Part shown: positions 53,200-63,639 of the stretch, piece after piece
Position numbering within the stretch: position 1 is the stretch's first letter
How the letters are laid out: every line of letters begins with the position of its first letter
DNA from: Nannocystis sp.
Lineage (GTDB): Bacteria > Myxococcota_A > Polyangia > Nannocystales > Nannocystaceae
DNA length: 64,000 nucleotides
Assembly: GCF_016714285.1 (NCBI RefSeq)
Contig: NZ_JADJNN010000005.1
Span: 154,630 to 218,629 of the forward strand
Direction of reading: 5' to 3'
Made by a program: the position numbers and the translations under genes
Notes under the pieces: generated by a model
Databases searched by the model: none
The model's input: only the letters and a program-made list of their open reading frames with translations
What the model was told of the DNA's origin: nothing

Positions 53200-55384
53200 T
53201 CACGAGTACAGGTTATCGGGCCACAGCGTCGCCACCAGCGCGCGCTGGGCCCGCTCGCTGGTCCAGTAGGGCGACAGCGGATCGATGCGGAAACTGCCCG
53301 CCACCAGCGTCGCCAGCGTCGCCTCCAGCGCGCCGGCAAACCCCGCATCCTGGACGACGACGTTGGCCTCGCTCTCCCAGAAGCTCGCGCTCGCGTCGAG
53401 GTTGGCCGAGCCGACGCTGCACACCAGGCCGTCGACCGACATCACCTTGGCGTGCACATATGGACGGATGCAGCCGCCGCGCGCGACCACCAGCGGCGAG
53501 GGCGGCGGCACGAACTCGTAGACCTCGACGCCGGCGGCCAGCAGCGGCTCGAGCCTGGCCTTGACCATCAGCTCGAACAGCGTGCGGTGCAGCGGCGCTG
53601 GGAAGAAGCTGCCGTCGGAGCGCCTCGTGGCGGCGTTGCCGGTCAGCAGCTGCACGCGTACGCCGCGGGCCAGCACCCGACGGATCGCGTGCCCGAGCGC
53701 GGTGACGATCGGGAAGTCATTGACGATATAGACATGGCGCTCGGCGCACTCGAGCATCGCCTCGTACATCGACATCGCGTGGGTGTCGGCCAGCCCGCGG
53801 TGGATCACCAGGCGGCCGGCGACCCCACCCGCCGACGGGATGCTGGCCCGCACGGGCTCGGCGTGGTCGATCGTCGGGCCGCCGTGCTCGCGCCAGGTGC
53901 TGGTGAACGAACGCTCGACGTCGGCGACCAGCGGGCCCTGCACCTCGATATGAGCGTCGAGCCAGGGGATCCGATCGTGCGCCGTGTGATCGTGGATCGC
54001 GACCTCGCCAAAGCCGCGATAGTACCCGTCGGCCACGTTGCGCCCCGAGACGATCGCGTGGACCCCGTCGACGATCAACAGCTTGCGATGGTCGCGTTGC
54101 TTGAGCCGCGACAGATCGACGTCGCGCGGCGACTCGATGCGCCCGAGGACCAGCACGTCGATGTTGGGCTCGGCGGCCAGCGCGAGCAGGAGGGGGTTGT
54201 TCCGGCCGACGACCTCGGTCTCGGAGTACAGCGCGTCGACCATGAAGCGCACCCGAACCCCCGCCCGGGCGCGCTGGATCAGCGCCACCACCAGGCGGTC
54301 GGCGAATTCATCCGGGCGCACGATATACACCTGCAAGTGCAACGAGCGCCGCGCCGCGCCCACCAGCGCCAGCAGGCGCTCACGCGCGCGCCCGTTGTCG
54401 AGCTCGGCGTGGAAGTCGTTGCCCGCGACCAGCTCCGATTCCGTGGCCTGATCGAGGCGCCAGGTGATGCGGTCGGCCCGCTCGCGCTGCTCGTGGAACG
54501 CCTGCGCCAGCGTCTGGTGAGCCGCCGCGAACGCGGCGCTGCCGGTGCCCTCCAGGGCCGCGTCGGACGTCAGGAACGCCACCGCCGACGGGCCACCACG
54601 CAGGCTGGCCGCGAACTCGTCGCTCACGACCATCGTGATCGGCACGCCGCGCCCTCGCAGCCGACGCACCGCGGTGGCGATGAACATCGCGCCGAAGTCG
54701 GCCTGCATGTTTGCTGAGGTCTTGCCGCTCGGTCGACACGGTCAGCATCGCGGCAGCGGGGAGCGCGTGGGCGGCGAGCGCCTCGCGGATCTGCGGGTCG
54801 CGGTTCCTGGCGTGGATGTCGAAGTACGCCAGCTCGAAGCCAGCCGCGACGAGCGCCCGCAACGAGGCCAGAGCCGGGCCGCTGCCGACCTCACCGGCCA
54901 GCAGCAGCGCGGCGTGGAACAGCACCACCGGGCGCGCTCCGGTCACTTGCAGCAGGCGTTGACCGACGAGCGCCGAGGCCAGGTGACCCGAGGCGCTCGA
55001 GAGCTCCACGCCGACCGGGTACACCCCCGGCTCCGGCGCCCGCACGACCGCGTGGACCTCGGGCCCACCGGCGATAGCGACCTCGGCGACGACGAGCCCA
55101 CCCAGGGTGAAGGTCGCCCGATCTGCGAGCGTGCCCGCGGGCCCCAGCCTGGCCCGCAGCTCGACCCACTCGCCGGGCCCGGTGAGCGCATCATGCTCGA
55201 GCGCACCGAGGAGCTGACGGCTCGCCGGTGTCCGCACCCAGCGGTCGAGCGTCGAGTCGAGCGCATGCGTGGCCACATCGATCAGCCGCAGCGAGGGCTC
55301 TCCCGACGCGGCCTCGCCCGGAGCGAGGTGTCCCAGGAGCTTCTCGATGCTCGCGCGCAGGCTGGAGCGCTTGGGGTCGGCCAC
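53200..55384 (-). pseudogene. Two-domain PLD-superfamily enzyme, one frameshift
   Basis: Two frames join at about 54710. The N-part starts at GTG 55384 (VADPKRSSLRASIEKLLGHL). It holds a beta-sandwich (VELRARLGPAGTLADRATF, later PGVYPVGVELSS) and then a HAD/LNS2-like segment (PVVLFHAALLLAGEVGSG; LVAAGFELAYFDI). The C-part has both phospholipase-D signatures intact: DHRKLLIVDG with GRN, and YVHAKVMSVDG with GSANLD. It therefore resembles cardiolipin-synthase/PLD enzymes with an added phosphatase-like domain, as in some phosphatidate-metabolising proteins. The break falls in agcaaacatg; removing one A gives S-N-M-Q-A-D and restores the frame. Convergent with rtcB, 24 nt apart. Confidence 0.75.
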
Positions 55385-55409
55385 GCGCCGCAGGATACCA
55401 CTCCGCCGC

Positions 55410-56705
55410 TCACTCCCGCGGGAACATATCGTCAATCCCTCGCAGCAGCGCCTCCGGCGAGCCCGGGAACGGGCGCTGGCGACGAAACCAGCTTTCATAA
55501 CACTCTGCCAGCGGCAGCCCGTGCTCCGCCGCATAGCGGCGCCAGAACGCGCCCCACCACCCCGGCGGCTCCTGCTTGCCCGCGCCGCCGTCGTCCCACT
55601 CCGTCGCGCGTCCGGTCTCGCCGGCGTCGACCAGCGAGCCCACCATCTTCGCGTCCGCGTAGATCCTCTCAATCTGTGCCCCGATCTCTACGATCGCGTC
55701 CTCGTCGGGCTCGCCCTCGCTGGTCGCCTTGTAGAGCTGCACCGTCACGCGGATCGGGAAGCGCTCGTCGCGTTCGATCGCCAGGCCGTCGATCTCCGTG
55801 AAGGGCCCCTCCACCGCCCCGTGCCCGATCACCGCCGCCTCGATGTCCGAGAAGCCGCGCTCGTACTCCATCATGCTCATGTCACAATCCAGGTCCATAT
55901 CCTCCGCTACATACTTCAGCGGCACCTGGATCAGCAGCACCGCGCTCGCGGCCAGGGCCGCCGCTCGCTCGCCGGGCCCGGCCCCGCCGCCTGTCCCCGG
56001 GGACAGCACGTCGCTCGCGCGCTGGCCCGTGAACGGCGCCCGCTCGCCCGCCTGGTTGAACAGCAGGCGCTGCCCGTGGCTCGCGCCGACCTCGAAGGCG
56101 TCGCGCTGATTGTCGATCACCGTCGCGCTGGTCCCCTCGCGCGTCACGACGATCGCCAGCACCGCGGGCTGACCGACCCGCGACTGATAATTGAAGATCA
56201 CCGGCGTGAATGTAGCGATCCCCGCCCGCGGCACCGGCAAGAAGCACGCCTGCGCGGAGACCAGCACGTGGCTGTCGCGCGGCGCCAGCAGCGATCGCCG
56301 CGGCCCCGCCCACGAGTCCCCGCGGGTCAAGAAGCGCCGCAGATCGCCGAGATATGTCCGCAGGTCGACTGTCTGCAGCGCCTCGCCGCGCTCGTTACCG
56401 ACGCGCAGCAAGATCGACTCGATCGCCAGGTCGCAGCTGCGATCGCCGAAGTTCGGGAACCGGATCACCGGCATACACGTGAGATACGGCCGTCCGCGGT
56501 GCAAGCTCTGCACCTGGATCGTCATGTCGCTGATATTCGGCCCGACCGCCGAATCCTTGTAGCGCGCCGAATCCTCCCAGGTCACGTGCAGGACCCGCAA
56601 ACCCAGCTGCGCCAGCTGCCGCGCCGCCGGCCCCTCCGGCCGCATGCGCGCGACCTCCTGCACCACCGCGTGGAAGGTCTCTGCACCCGAATCGACGGCT
56701 TTCAC
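55410..56705 (-). CDS. Conserved hypothetical protein
   Basis: 431 residues, soluble, no signal. Distinctive stretches are VLHVTWEDSARYKDSAVGPN, CMPVIRFPNFGDRSCDLAIE, LLAPRDSHVLVSAQACFLPV and VIFNYQSRVGQPAVLAIVVT. These recall an uncharacterised bacterial family I have seen without a named function. The C-terminus is acidic with a WWGAFWRRYAAEHGLPLAE helix. The gene ends 25 nt before the PLD gene start on the same strand, so co-transcription is likely. Confidence 0.75.
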   Translation of the reverse strand: MKAVDSGAETFHAVVQEVARMRPEGPAARQLAQLGLRVLHVTWEDSARYKDSAVGPNISDMTIQVQSLHRGRPYLTCMPVIRFPNFGDRSCDLAIESILLRVGNERGEALQTVDLRTYLGDLRRFLTRGDSWAGPRRSLLAPRDSHVLVSAQACFLPVPRAGIATFTPVIFNYQSRVGQPAVLAIVVTREGTSATVIDNQRDAFEVGASHGQRLLFNQAGERAPFTGQRASDVLSPGTGGGAGPGERAAALAASAVLLIQVPLKYVAEDMDLDCDMSMMEYERGFSDIEAAVIGHGAVEGPFTEIDGLAIERDERFPIRVTVQLYKATSEGEPDEDAIVEIGAQIERIYADAKMVGSLVDAGETGRATEWDDGGAGKQEPPGWWGAFWRRYAAEHGLPLAECYESWFRRQRPFPGSPEALLRGIDDMFPRE

Positions 56706-56720
56706 AGCCGCATGATATCA

Positions 56721-56745
56721 GCCCGGCGCCGCCGCGGCGCCGGGC
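56721..56745 (-). terminator. Strong GC hairpin terminator candidate
   Basis: A 10-bp perfect stem gcccggcgcc / ggcgccgggc with a 5-nt loop, 10 nt beyond the Spy/CpxP-like stop and before the next gene start. No T-run. Confidence 0.65.
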
Positions 56746-56754
56746 CATCATGGC

Positions 56755-57309
56755 TCACAGCCGCAGCGCGCCGGTGCGCAGCAGGTAGGTCAGGCGCTTG
56801 CGCTGCTCCGCCGTCAACAGCGCGTGGATCTTCGCCAGCGCGGCCTGCACGGCGGTTTGCAGGCGCCCGGCCGAGTGCACGCGCTCGCCCGAGACCTTGC
56901 TGGCGGCCGCCTCGTCGAAGCTCTCGCCCGCGAGCAGGTCGGCGTAGGCCGCGGTGGTGCGCCGCTGGTCGACCTCGGCCTGGGCCCGCTCGGTCTTCAC
57001 CGTGTCGAGCACGACCGCGAGATCGGCCACCTGGCGCTCGTCGAGCTCGAGCTTGTAGGCGAGGAAGCGCAGCGGCCGGCGCACGCCGAAGGAGCCGCCG
57101 CCGTCGCCGTCGAATTCGCCGCCGCCGCCGCCGAATGAATGGCCGTTGCCGTGGTCCTGGCCGCCGCCGCCGCCATCGGACCCGCAGCGCCCGCCGAACC
57201 AACGCCGGCCGTGGTTGCGCTCGTCGCCAGACGAGGTGTGGCAATGGGAATGAGAGTGTCCAGCAAACCGATGCGTGGCCCGTTGCCACGCCGCATAGAA
57301 TGGATGCAT
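56755..57309 (-). CDS. Spy/CpxP-like periplasmic protein
   Basis: 184 residues from ATG 57309 with a gaggag ribosome site 10 nt upstream. The N-terminus has a His/Gly-rich region (HSHSHCHTSSG, GGQDHGNGHSFGGGG) that could bind metal. It is followed by a helical domain: ELDERQVADLAVVLDTVKTE, AYADLLAGESFDE, LQTAVQAALAKIHALLTAEQ. The D-E-R-Q and T-A-E-Q-R motifs are the LTxxQ-type repeats of Spy/CpxP chaperones and heavy-metal-sensor proteins. No classical signal is seen, so location is uncertain. Confidence 0.75.
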   Translation of the reverse strand: MHPFYAAWQRATHRFAGHSHSHCHTSSGDERNHGRRWFGGRCGSDGGGGGQDHGNGHSFGGGGGEFDGDGGGSFGVRRPLRFLAYKLELDERQVADLAVVLDTVKTERAQAEVDQRRTTAAYADLLAGESFDEAAASKVSGERVHSAGRLQTAVQAALAKIHALLTAEQRKRLTYLLRTGALRL

Positions 57310-57497
57310 CACGATGTTCTCCTCGTCAGGGCTGATCGCACCCGACGGGTAATCGACGCGGGCCCCATGCCTCGCGCCGCCTCCGAGTATTGGCCGGGCC
57401 TGGCGCGCTGTCAACGGCCCGTTGCCAGGTTGATCGATCGGCGCGCTTTGGCGCGAACGCCCCGCCGATCGTCCGCCCGGGTCGCGGAGGCGCGAGC

Positions 57498-58538
57498 TCA
57501 CTCGTCGAGCACGAGGACATTGGTGATCTGCATCGCGGCCTCGAAGTCCTCCCATTGCCACACCAGCTGGTTGTCCGGCGTCAGCTCGACGAGGTGCGGC
57601 CCGGTCCCCCACGCGTCGTGTCCGAGCCAGTTGGCGACGACGATGTTGCCGTCCGCGAGCAGATCGAAGCCGGAGAACCAGTCGAGGCCGACCCGCGGAA
57701 ACATCGCCTCGCCGCCGAGCTGCTCGACGACGTCACCGGCGGGCGACAGGCGGACCACCAGACATGGCTCGCCCGCCGTCGCCAGCGTGTCGCCGCCGGG
57801 CAGGCGCTCGGCCGTGTAGCCCTTGTCCGGCAGCGGCGCCTCCCACACCACCGCGCCGGTCATGTCCACCTCGACCACCCGGTTCGGCAAGATCGCCGTG
57901 AACAGCAGGTGGCCGTCGTCCAGCACGCGAACCAGGCGCAGCTCGAGCATGCCGGGCACGGTCAGCGTCTGCACGAGCGCGCCGCCCGGGTCGACCTCCG
58001 TGAACTTCACCTCGCCGTTGCCCTGCATGCCGAGCAAGGTGTTGCCACCCGGCAGGCGACGCGCCGTCTGCACCCCGGAGAATCCACCGACCGACCAGCC
58101 CTCGCTGCCGTCGGCCAGCGCGAGCTCGAGGGCCCCGGCGCCGTGGCTCAGCAGCACCTGATCGTCGTCGACCAGCTGCAGGTCCCGCGCACCGCCGGGG
58201 ATCGGCACGCTCCAGCCGCCGCCGCCCGGGTCGACCAGCAGCAGCTGGTTCTTACCGTTGTCGACCGCGAGGAATCGCCGCGGCGTCGCGGCGCCAGTGC
58301 TCGCCTCGCCGCTGCTCGCCTCACTCCCGTCGCTCGTCGCAGCAGCGCCGCTCGTGCTGCCCTCCGCGCCGGTGGTCGGCAGCTCCGTCGTAGCGCCCGC
58401 GCTGCCGGTCCCGCTCCCGCTGCTCGCCGAGCCCGTGCTCTCCGCGCCCGTGCTCTCCGCCGCGGTAGTATCCCCCGGCTCTCCGCCGCAGGCTTGCGCG
58501 AGGAGCACGGACAGGACCAGGCCGAGAGGACGCACCAT
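57498..58538 (-). CDS. Beta-propeller lipoprotein
   Basis: 346 residues from ATG 58538. Signal LVLSVLLAQAC (Cys17), a Ser/Thr/Gly/Ala linker to about residue 90, then about six propeller-like repeats with recurring L-P-G-G-x-T-L and DDGHLLFTA motifs (RLPGGNTLLGMQGNGEV; RVLDDGHLLFTAILPNR; DLLADGNIVVANWLG). The end LVWQWEDF resembles arylsulfotransferase/PQQ-like strand patterns. It is probably a surface-anchored binding protein without a recognised active site. Confidence 0.85.
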   Translation of the reverse strand: MVRPLGLVLSVLLAQACGGEPGDTTAAESTGAESTGSASSGSGTGSAGATTELPTTGAEGSTSGAAATSDGSEASSGEASTGAATPRRFLAVDNGKNQLLLVDPGGGGWSVPIPGGARDLQLVDDDQVLLSHGAGALELALADGSEGWSVGGFSGVQTARRLPGGNTLLGMQGNGEVKFTEVDPGGALVQTLTVPGMLELRLVRVLDDGHLLFTAILPNRVVEVDMTGAVVWEAPLPDKGYTAERLPGGDTLATAGEPCLVVRLSPAGDVVEQLGGEAMFPRVGLDWFSGFDLLADGNIVVANWLGHDAWGTGPHLVELTPDNQLVWQWEDFEAAMQITNVLVLDE

Positions 58539-58702
58539 CGGCGCACGGTACCCGCCCGCCTGCCGACCCGCAAGCGCCGCACCTGGCCTTTGCGACCTGT
58601 CCCTTCGAACCGCTGACACGTCCGCTGTGACGGGCCGCCCGCATGCGCCGCCCGCATGCGCCGCTGATACGGGCCGCCGCTACAGGCCGCATCCATGCGC
58701 CG

Positions 58703-59570
58703 CTACGGACCGCGCCGCGTCGCCAGCGTCGCGGCCAGCAGCATGAGCCCGCCGCCGAGCGCGAGGCGCCGCAGATCGGCCTGCTCGCCGAAGATCGTCA
58801 GCGCCGCCGCGACCGCCAGCGGGATCTTCAATTATTGAGCACCGCGAGGGCGCCCGGCGTCACCGTCACGGCCCCGCGGTTCCACAGGAAGAACCCCAGC
58901 CCCGAGGCGACCACCCCGAGGTAAAGCAATGTCCACACCTGGCCCGCGCCGAGCGTCGCAAGACCACCCCAGCCGCCCGTCGCGCTCACCGTCAGCGTGC
59001 ACACCAGCAGCCCGCCGAGGTACAGCCACGCGAACACCGCGTGGTCGCGCACGGCCGGCGCCCGCCGCCGCATCTGGCGGTACGCGACCTGACCGAAGGC
59101 GAAGCACAGGCACGACGCCTGCACGAGCGCGAAGCCCAGCCACGCCGCCCCCGACGTCCCACACCCGCGGCTGCAACACCGCCGCCCCGACCACCGCCAG
59201 CCCCGCGAGGAGCAGGTTGCGCGGGTCGAAGCGACGCGCCCACGCGTCGTGCACGAGGCAACACGTAGAGCGGCGTCGTCACCGTGAACAGCGCGACCTG
59301 ATGCGCCGCCGCGTAGCGGAACGACGCCAGGTAGCCGGTGTACATCAGCCCGTACTGCACCGCACCGATCAGCACCAGCCACAGCGCCTGGCGCCATGGA
59401 CGACCTGGCCACAAAGACAGCTCACGCCAGCGAAGGAACGGCAGCAACAGCGGCAGCGCGAGGGCCAGCCGCGCCCACGCGACGAGGTTGGGATCGAGGC
59501 CCGCGAGCTGCTGCTTGATCAGCCCGAAGGACAGCGCCCACAGCAAGGTCGCAACGATCAGCAGGGGCAT
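58703..59570 (-). pseudogene. EamA/DMT-family transporter, several frameshifts
   Basis: Reads as a ten-span drug/metabolite transporter in pieces. The first piece starts MPLLIVATLLWALSFGLIKQ at 59570 and runs to VALFTVTTPLYVLP. A second frame has the middle and GLGFFLWNRGAVTVTPGALAV. A third restores LKIPLAVAAALTIFGEQADL to the stop at 58703. At least three indels are required (near 59260, 59150 and 58835). The two EamA repeats are recognisable, so this was or is a full gene. The exporter substrate is unknown. Confidence 0.65.
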
Positions 59571-59629
59571 GCGCGCCGCGACAGTACGCCCCGATGCTCG
59601 CCCGCAGCAACCACCTTGACCCGCTCACT

Positions 59630-61242
59630 TCATTCGCCGCGGCGCACGAAGGGGTTCTTCAGGTCGGTCCCCGTCGGCGCCTCAGGACGGGTCGGCTTGC
59701 GCTTGCTCGCCTTCGCCGGCGCGGCTGCCCGGACCGGGCGCACAGCCGGCGTCGGCTCCGGCTCCGGCGCCTCCGGGCTCGTAACGACCACGGGCTCCGG
59801 CGGCGCCACCACGGGCACCACCGCGGGCACCGGTGCCACCGGAGCTGTCTCTTGCGACATGTGCATCCAGACAGCCACAGCGAGCCCGAACAACAGCCCA
59901 CCGCCCAGGCTGACCAGCGCGACCCACGAGCGCGAGCGAGGCCGCAACGGCGGCGCCCCACGCTCGCCCATCACCGGCGTCCGCGGCGAGGCCACGGGCA
60001 CCGGCACTGACACTGACACCGGCACCAGCACACCCCGCCCCGCCAGCGCCCCGCTGTGGATCGCCTGCGTCAGCCGCTCTGGCGGCTCCTCCGCCCCCGC
60101 ACGCACAACATCATGCGAACGCCCCGTCACCGGCCGCCCCGCTGGCGTCTGCACCGGCCGCGCAACCGGCAGCGGCGCCGAACTCCCGTTGTGGCGCCTG
60201 CAGCTTGTTCGCCGTCGCCGTCGGGCGCGCGTTGTTCGCCGTCACCGGCCGCGCCGCGGGCTGCGGCGCCTGCAGCTTGTTCGCCGTCACTGGCCGCGCC
60301 GCGGGCTGCGGCGCCTGCAGCTTGTTCGCCGTCACCGGCCGCGCCGCCTTCTCGACCGAGCGCAACGAGGGCGGCCGCGCCGTCGCCTGCATCACGTAGT
60401 CGAGCGCCTCCTCCATCGCCGCGGCGCTCTGGAAGCGCTCGTCGGGGTCCTCGCGCAGCGCCTTGTACAGCAGCCTGAGCAGCGCCGCCGGCAGCTCGTG
60501 CATCTCGCCGAGCGCACGGATCCCGCCCTCGTCGGGCAGCTTGCCGGTGAGCAATCGAACCATCAGCACGCCGATGCTAAACAGGTCGACCCGCGGGTCG
60601 GGCCGCAGCCCGGCCTCGATCTCCGGCGCCATGTAACCCGGCGTGCCGAGCATCACCCCCGCGATCGTCTGCGGCGCCCGCCGCTGCTCCTCCGCGCCGA
60701 ACAGCTTGGCCAGCCCGAAGTCGACGACCTTGATGAAGTCAGGGTCGCCGTCGACGGTCACGCGGATGCAGTTGCCCGGTTTCACGTCGCGGTGGATCAC
60801 CCCGCGGCGGTGCGCCTCGGCGATGCCCCGACACGTGCCGCGTCATGTGCACGACCCGCTTCCACGGCAGCGGCCCCTCGCGTCGCAGCGTCTGCGCCAG
60901 GTCCTCGCCCTCGAGGTACTCCATCACGAAGAACATCCGCCCGTCCGCCGTGCGCCCGAAGTCGCTGATGCCGACCACGTTCTCGTGGTGGATCCGCGCG
61001 GCCGCCCGCGTCTCGAGGATGAAGCGCTCCTCCGTCGCCGCGTCGCCGCGGTACTGCGGGTGCATGATCTTGATCGCCACCCGCTTGCCCAGGCTCAGGT
61101 GCTCGGCCAGCACCACCTCGCCCATCCCGCCGTCGCTCAGCCGGCGCAGCACCTGATAGCGGCTCTCGAACACGCCGTGCTCGAGGCGCAGGCTCGCCGG
61201 CCACAAGCTCGCGTCGTCGTCGTTGTGAGAGGGCTCGACCAT
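59630..61242 (-). pseudogene. Ser/Thr protein kinase with repeat tail and TM segment, two frameshifts
   Basis: Three frames join into one protein from ATG 61242. The N-lobe is YQVLRRLSDGGMGEVVLAEH with VAIKIMHPQ (Lys). The hinge FFVMEYLEGEDLAQTL is followed by the catalytic loop IHRDVKPGN, KVVDFGLAKLFG and GTPGYMAPE. The frame breaks near 60830, just before the catalytic loop, and again near 60170. After the kinase come 15-residue repeats ARPVTANKLQAPQPA. A single membrane span (WVALVSLGGGLLFGLAVAVW) and a Pro/Ala/Lys-rich exterior tail end the protein. It is a PknB-like membrane kinase typical of myxobacteria. It is divergent from the vWA/AgmX gene, which may be a partner. Confidence 0.7.
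60191..60347 (-). repeat. 45-bp repeat in kinase juxtamembrane region
   Basis: Three copies of a unit beginning gcgcctgcagcttgttcgcc at 60194, 60266 and 60311; the last two are 45 bp apart. They encode ARPVTANKLQAPQPA. Confidence 0.7.
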
Positions 61243-61405
61243 CGCTCGCGTGCCGCAAGGATCTCGCGCACGAGCGCCGACGTTTGGCAGCAGCCCCGCG
61301 CGCCCGCGCGCCCGGCCGCACCGCGCTCGCAGGTCGTGACCGGGTCGACCGAGCGCGCCCGCCACGCCGCGAGCGACGCCTCGCAAACTACGCTACCGTC
61401 CCGAG
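61243..61405. promoter_or_regulatory. Divergent region between kinase and vWA gene
   Basis: 163 bases holding both upstream regions; no consensus promoter element was recognised. Confidence 0.35.
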
Positions 61406-63616
61406 GTGCCGCCGCCCGTCCGCAGCACCGCCCCCGACCGCTGGCTCGGCGGCGGCCTCGTCCTCAGCGCCGCGCTCGCGGTCCTCACGAGCCCCGCCGC
61501 GGCCCAGGCCGACAGCCTGCAGATCGACCTCCAGGTCAACCCCGAGCGCGGCTTTCAGGTCGTGCAAGAGCTCAGCTACGAGGTCATCGTCGTCGGCAGC
61601 GACGGCTACCTCGCCGACCTGCGCCTGCGCGTCGCCCTGCACAACGCCAGCAACCGCGAGCAGGACACCGTCGTCAGCCTGGCCCTCCCGCGCGGCGCCG
61701 AGATCCACGGCCTGCAGGTCGCCCGCGACGGCGTGTGGACCCTGGCAAGCCCGCGGGCATCGCCGCCGACCCGGGTCGCCGCGAGCCCGGCACCGTCGTC
61801 GTCCGACCGATCGCACCCGTCGCCGACGGCGACCTCCCCGGCGCCGAGCTCGTCGCCTTCAGCCTCGACCCCGCCACCACCACCCAGGTCGAGCTCGCCC
61901 TGCGGGCCCCCGTGCGCCTGCGAGGCGACCGCTGGGAGCTCGAGCTCCCGAGCCGCGGCGACGAGCGCGACGCCCTCGCCGGCGAGCGCCGCGTCCTCGT
62001 CAAGCTCGCCGAGCGCCACCTGGCAAGCCCGCCGCGGCCGAGCCCGACGCCACCCCCCCGTTTTGGGTCGACGGCAGCAGCAACGCCGGCCAGCCCTACC
62101 TCGTCACCAGGCCCGAGGACCGCGCTGTCGTCGCCTGGCCGATCGAACAGGGCGCAAAGGCCAGGTCACCGCGTCCGCTCGACGCCCAGCTCGCGGTCCT
62201 GCCGGACCCCGGCGACGGCCGCAGCGGCCGCTTCCGCCTCCACCTGCGCCTCGGCGCCGCCGCGCCGCCGCATCCCGACCACGTCGTCGTCCTCGTCGAC
62301 CGCTCGCGCAGCACCACCCCGAGCATGCACCGCGAAGCCATGGCCGCCGTCGCCGGCCTGTTCGACGCCCTGCCCGCCGGCCTCACCTTCGACGCCATCA
62401 GCTTCGCCCGCAAGGCCCGCCCCGCTGCTCCCCGACGCCGCTCCCCCCACCGCGAGCACCCCCCACCTGCCACCTGGCCCGGCGTCCACGACAGGGCCGC
62501 CCGCGAGCACGTCGCCGCGACCCTCGACGCCGGCAGCCGCGAGCAGGGCACCGACCTCGCCGCCGCCCTCGCGCTCGCCGGCCAGCGCATCGTGCTCCGC
62601 GCCCAAGCGCCGCCCTGGTCCTCGTGATCACCGACGGCATGCTCCCGCTCGGCGCGGGCGCCGGTCCTTTGGGACAGGTCTTTTCAGACAGCCTCGGCAA
62701 GCGCCGCGGCGAGCGACCCGAGCTCATCTTCCTCGTCGACGAGCCCATGCTGCGGCGCACCGGCATCGCCGCCGAGCACCCGATCGCCCAGCTCGCCGCC
62801 GGCCTCGACGCCCGCATCAGCCTCGCCAACCTCGCCCAGTACGGCCGCGACGGCGGCGAGGCGTTCGCCCGCAACCTCCTGCGCGCCCCGGCGTGCTGCG
62901 CGACCTCAGCATCGGCCTCCCGTCGCAAGCTGTCCTCGAGGACAGCCCACCCGCCGGCCTCGTCGCCGGCAACGCGATCGTCCTCGCCGGCACCTACAGC
63001 GGCCGGACCGCCGCGCGTGCGCGTGCGCGGCAAGCTCGGCAAGACCCGCCAGCAGCTGCAGCCCTGGCCCGAGCGGATGGCCGCGCCGCCGGCCGCGCTG
63101 GTCGCCTCCGGTGCGCCCCGCCGGCCCCGCACAGGCGGTCACCGAGGGCTTCGCCCTGCCGCCCTGGTACAGCCGCAAGCACCAGCGCAGCGCCCGACTC
63201 GGCATCACCTGGGCCGGCCGCGGCCGCGTCGACGACCGCGGCCACCTCGACGAGCAGATCTTCCGCCGCTACCTCGGCACCCGCGTCTTCCCGCGCGCCC
63301 GCGTCTGCTGCAACCAGGCCCTCACCCGCAACCAGCAGCTCGGCGGCCGCGTGGTCTTCGAGTTCGAGGTCGGCAAGGGCGAGGTGATGCTCGCCACCAC
63401 CGAGCTCGCCGGCCTGAGCGCCCGCGACGCGGGCTTCGAGCGCTGCCTGCTCGGGCCGCGTGGATGCTCGACATCCCTGCCGGCAACCTCGACGACCAGA
63501 TCTACCGCGTCCGCTACCCGCTCGTGTTCAACCCGCCGAAGACCGGCCGCCCCAGCCTCGACGAGGGGCGCCTCGGCAGCGGCACCGTCGAGCTCCTCCT
63601 CAACCTCGGCCGCTGA
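61406..63616 (+). pseudogene. vWA protein with AgmX/PglI-type C-terminal domain, many frameshifts
   Basis: GTG start at 61406; the signal peptide ends near ALTSPAAAQA. The N-domain (GFQVVQELSYEVIVVG to LPRGAEIHGLQVARDGVW) is VIT-like. From 61740 the protein hops frames: GTVVVRPIAPVADGDLPGAE; FWVDGSSNAGQPYLV; vWA core HVVVLVDRSRSTTPSM (D-x-S-x-S) and EQGTDLAAALALAG; LVITDGMLPLGAG; DLSIGLPSQAVLEDSPPAGL; FALPPWYSRKH. It ends with RVCCNQALTRNQQLGGRVVF and YRVRYPLVFNPP, the AgmX/PglI C-terminal domain of TonB-like myxobacterial gliding and adhesion proteins. At least six indels are needed. Stop at 63616. Confidence 0.65.
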
Positions 63617-63639
63617 CCAATGCAGGCCCGACCACCATG

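Noticed and set aside
58640..58700. gcatgcgccgc repeats as a regulatory array
   Set aside because: Short imperfect GC repeats between two genes without consistent spacing; probably simple sequence.
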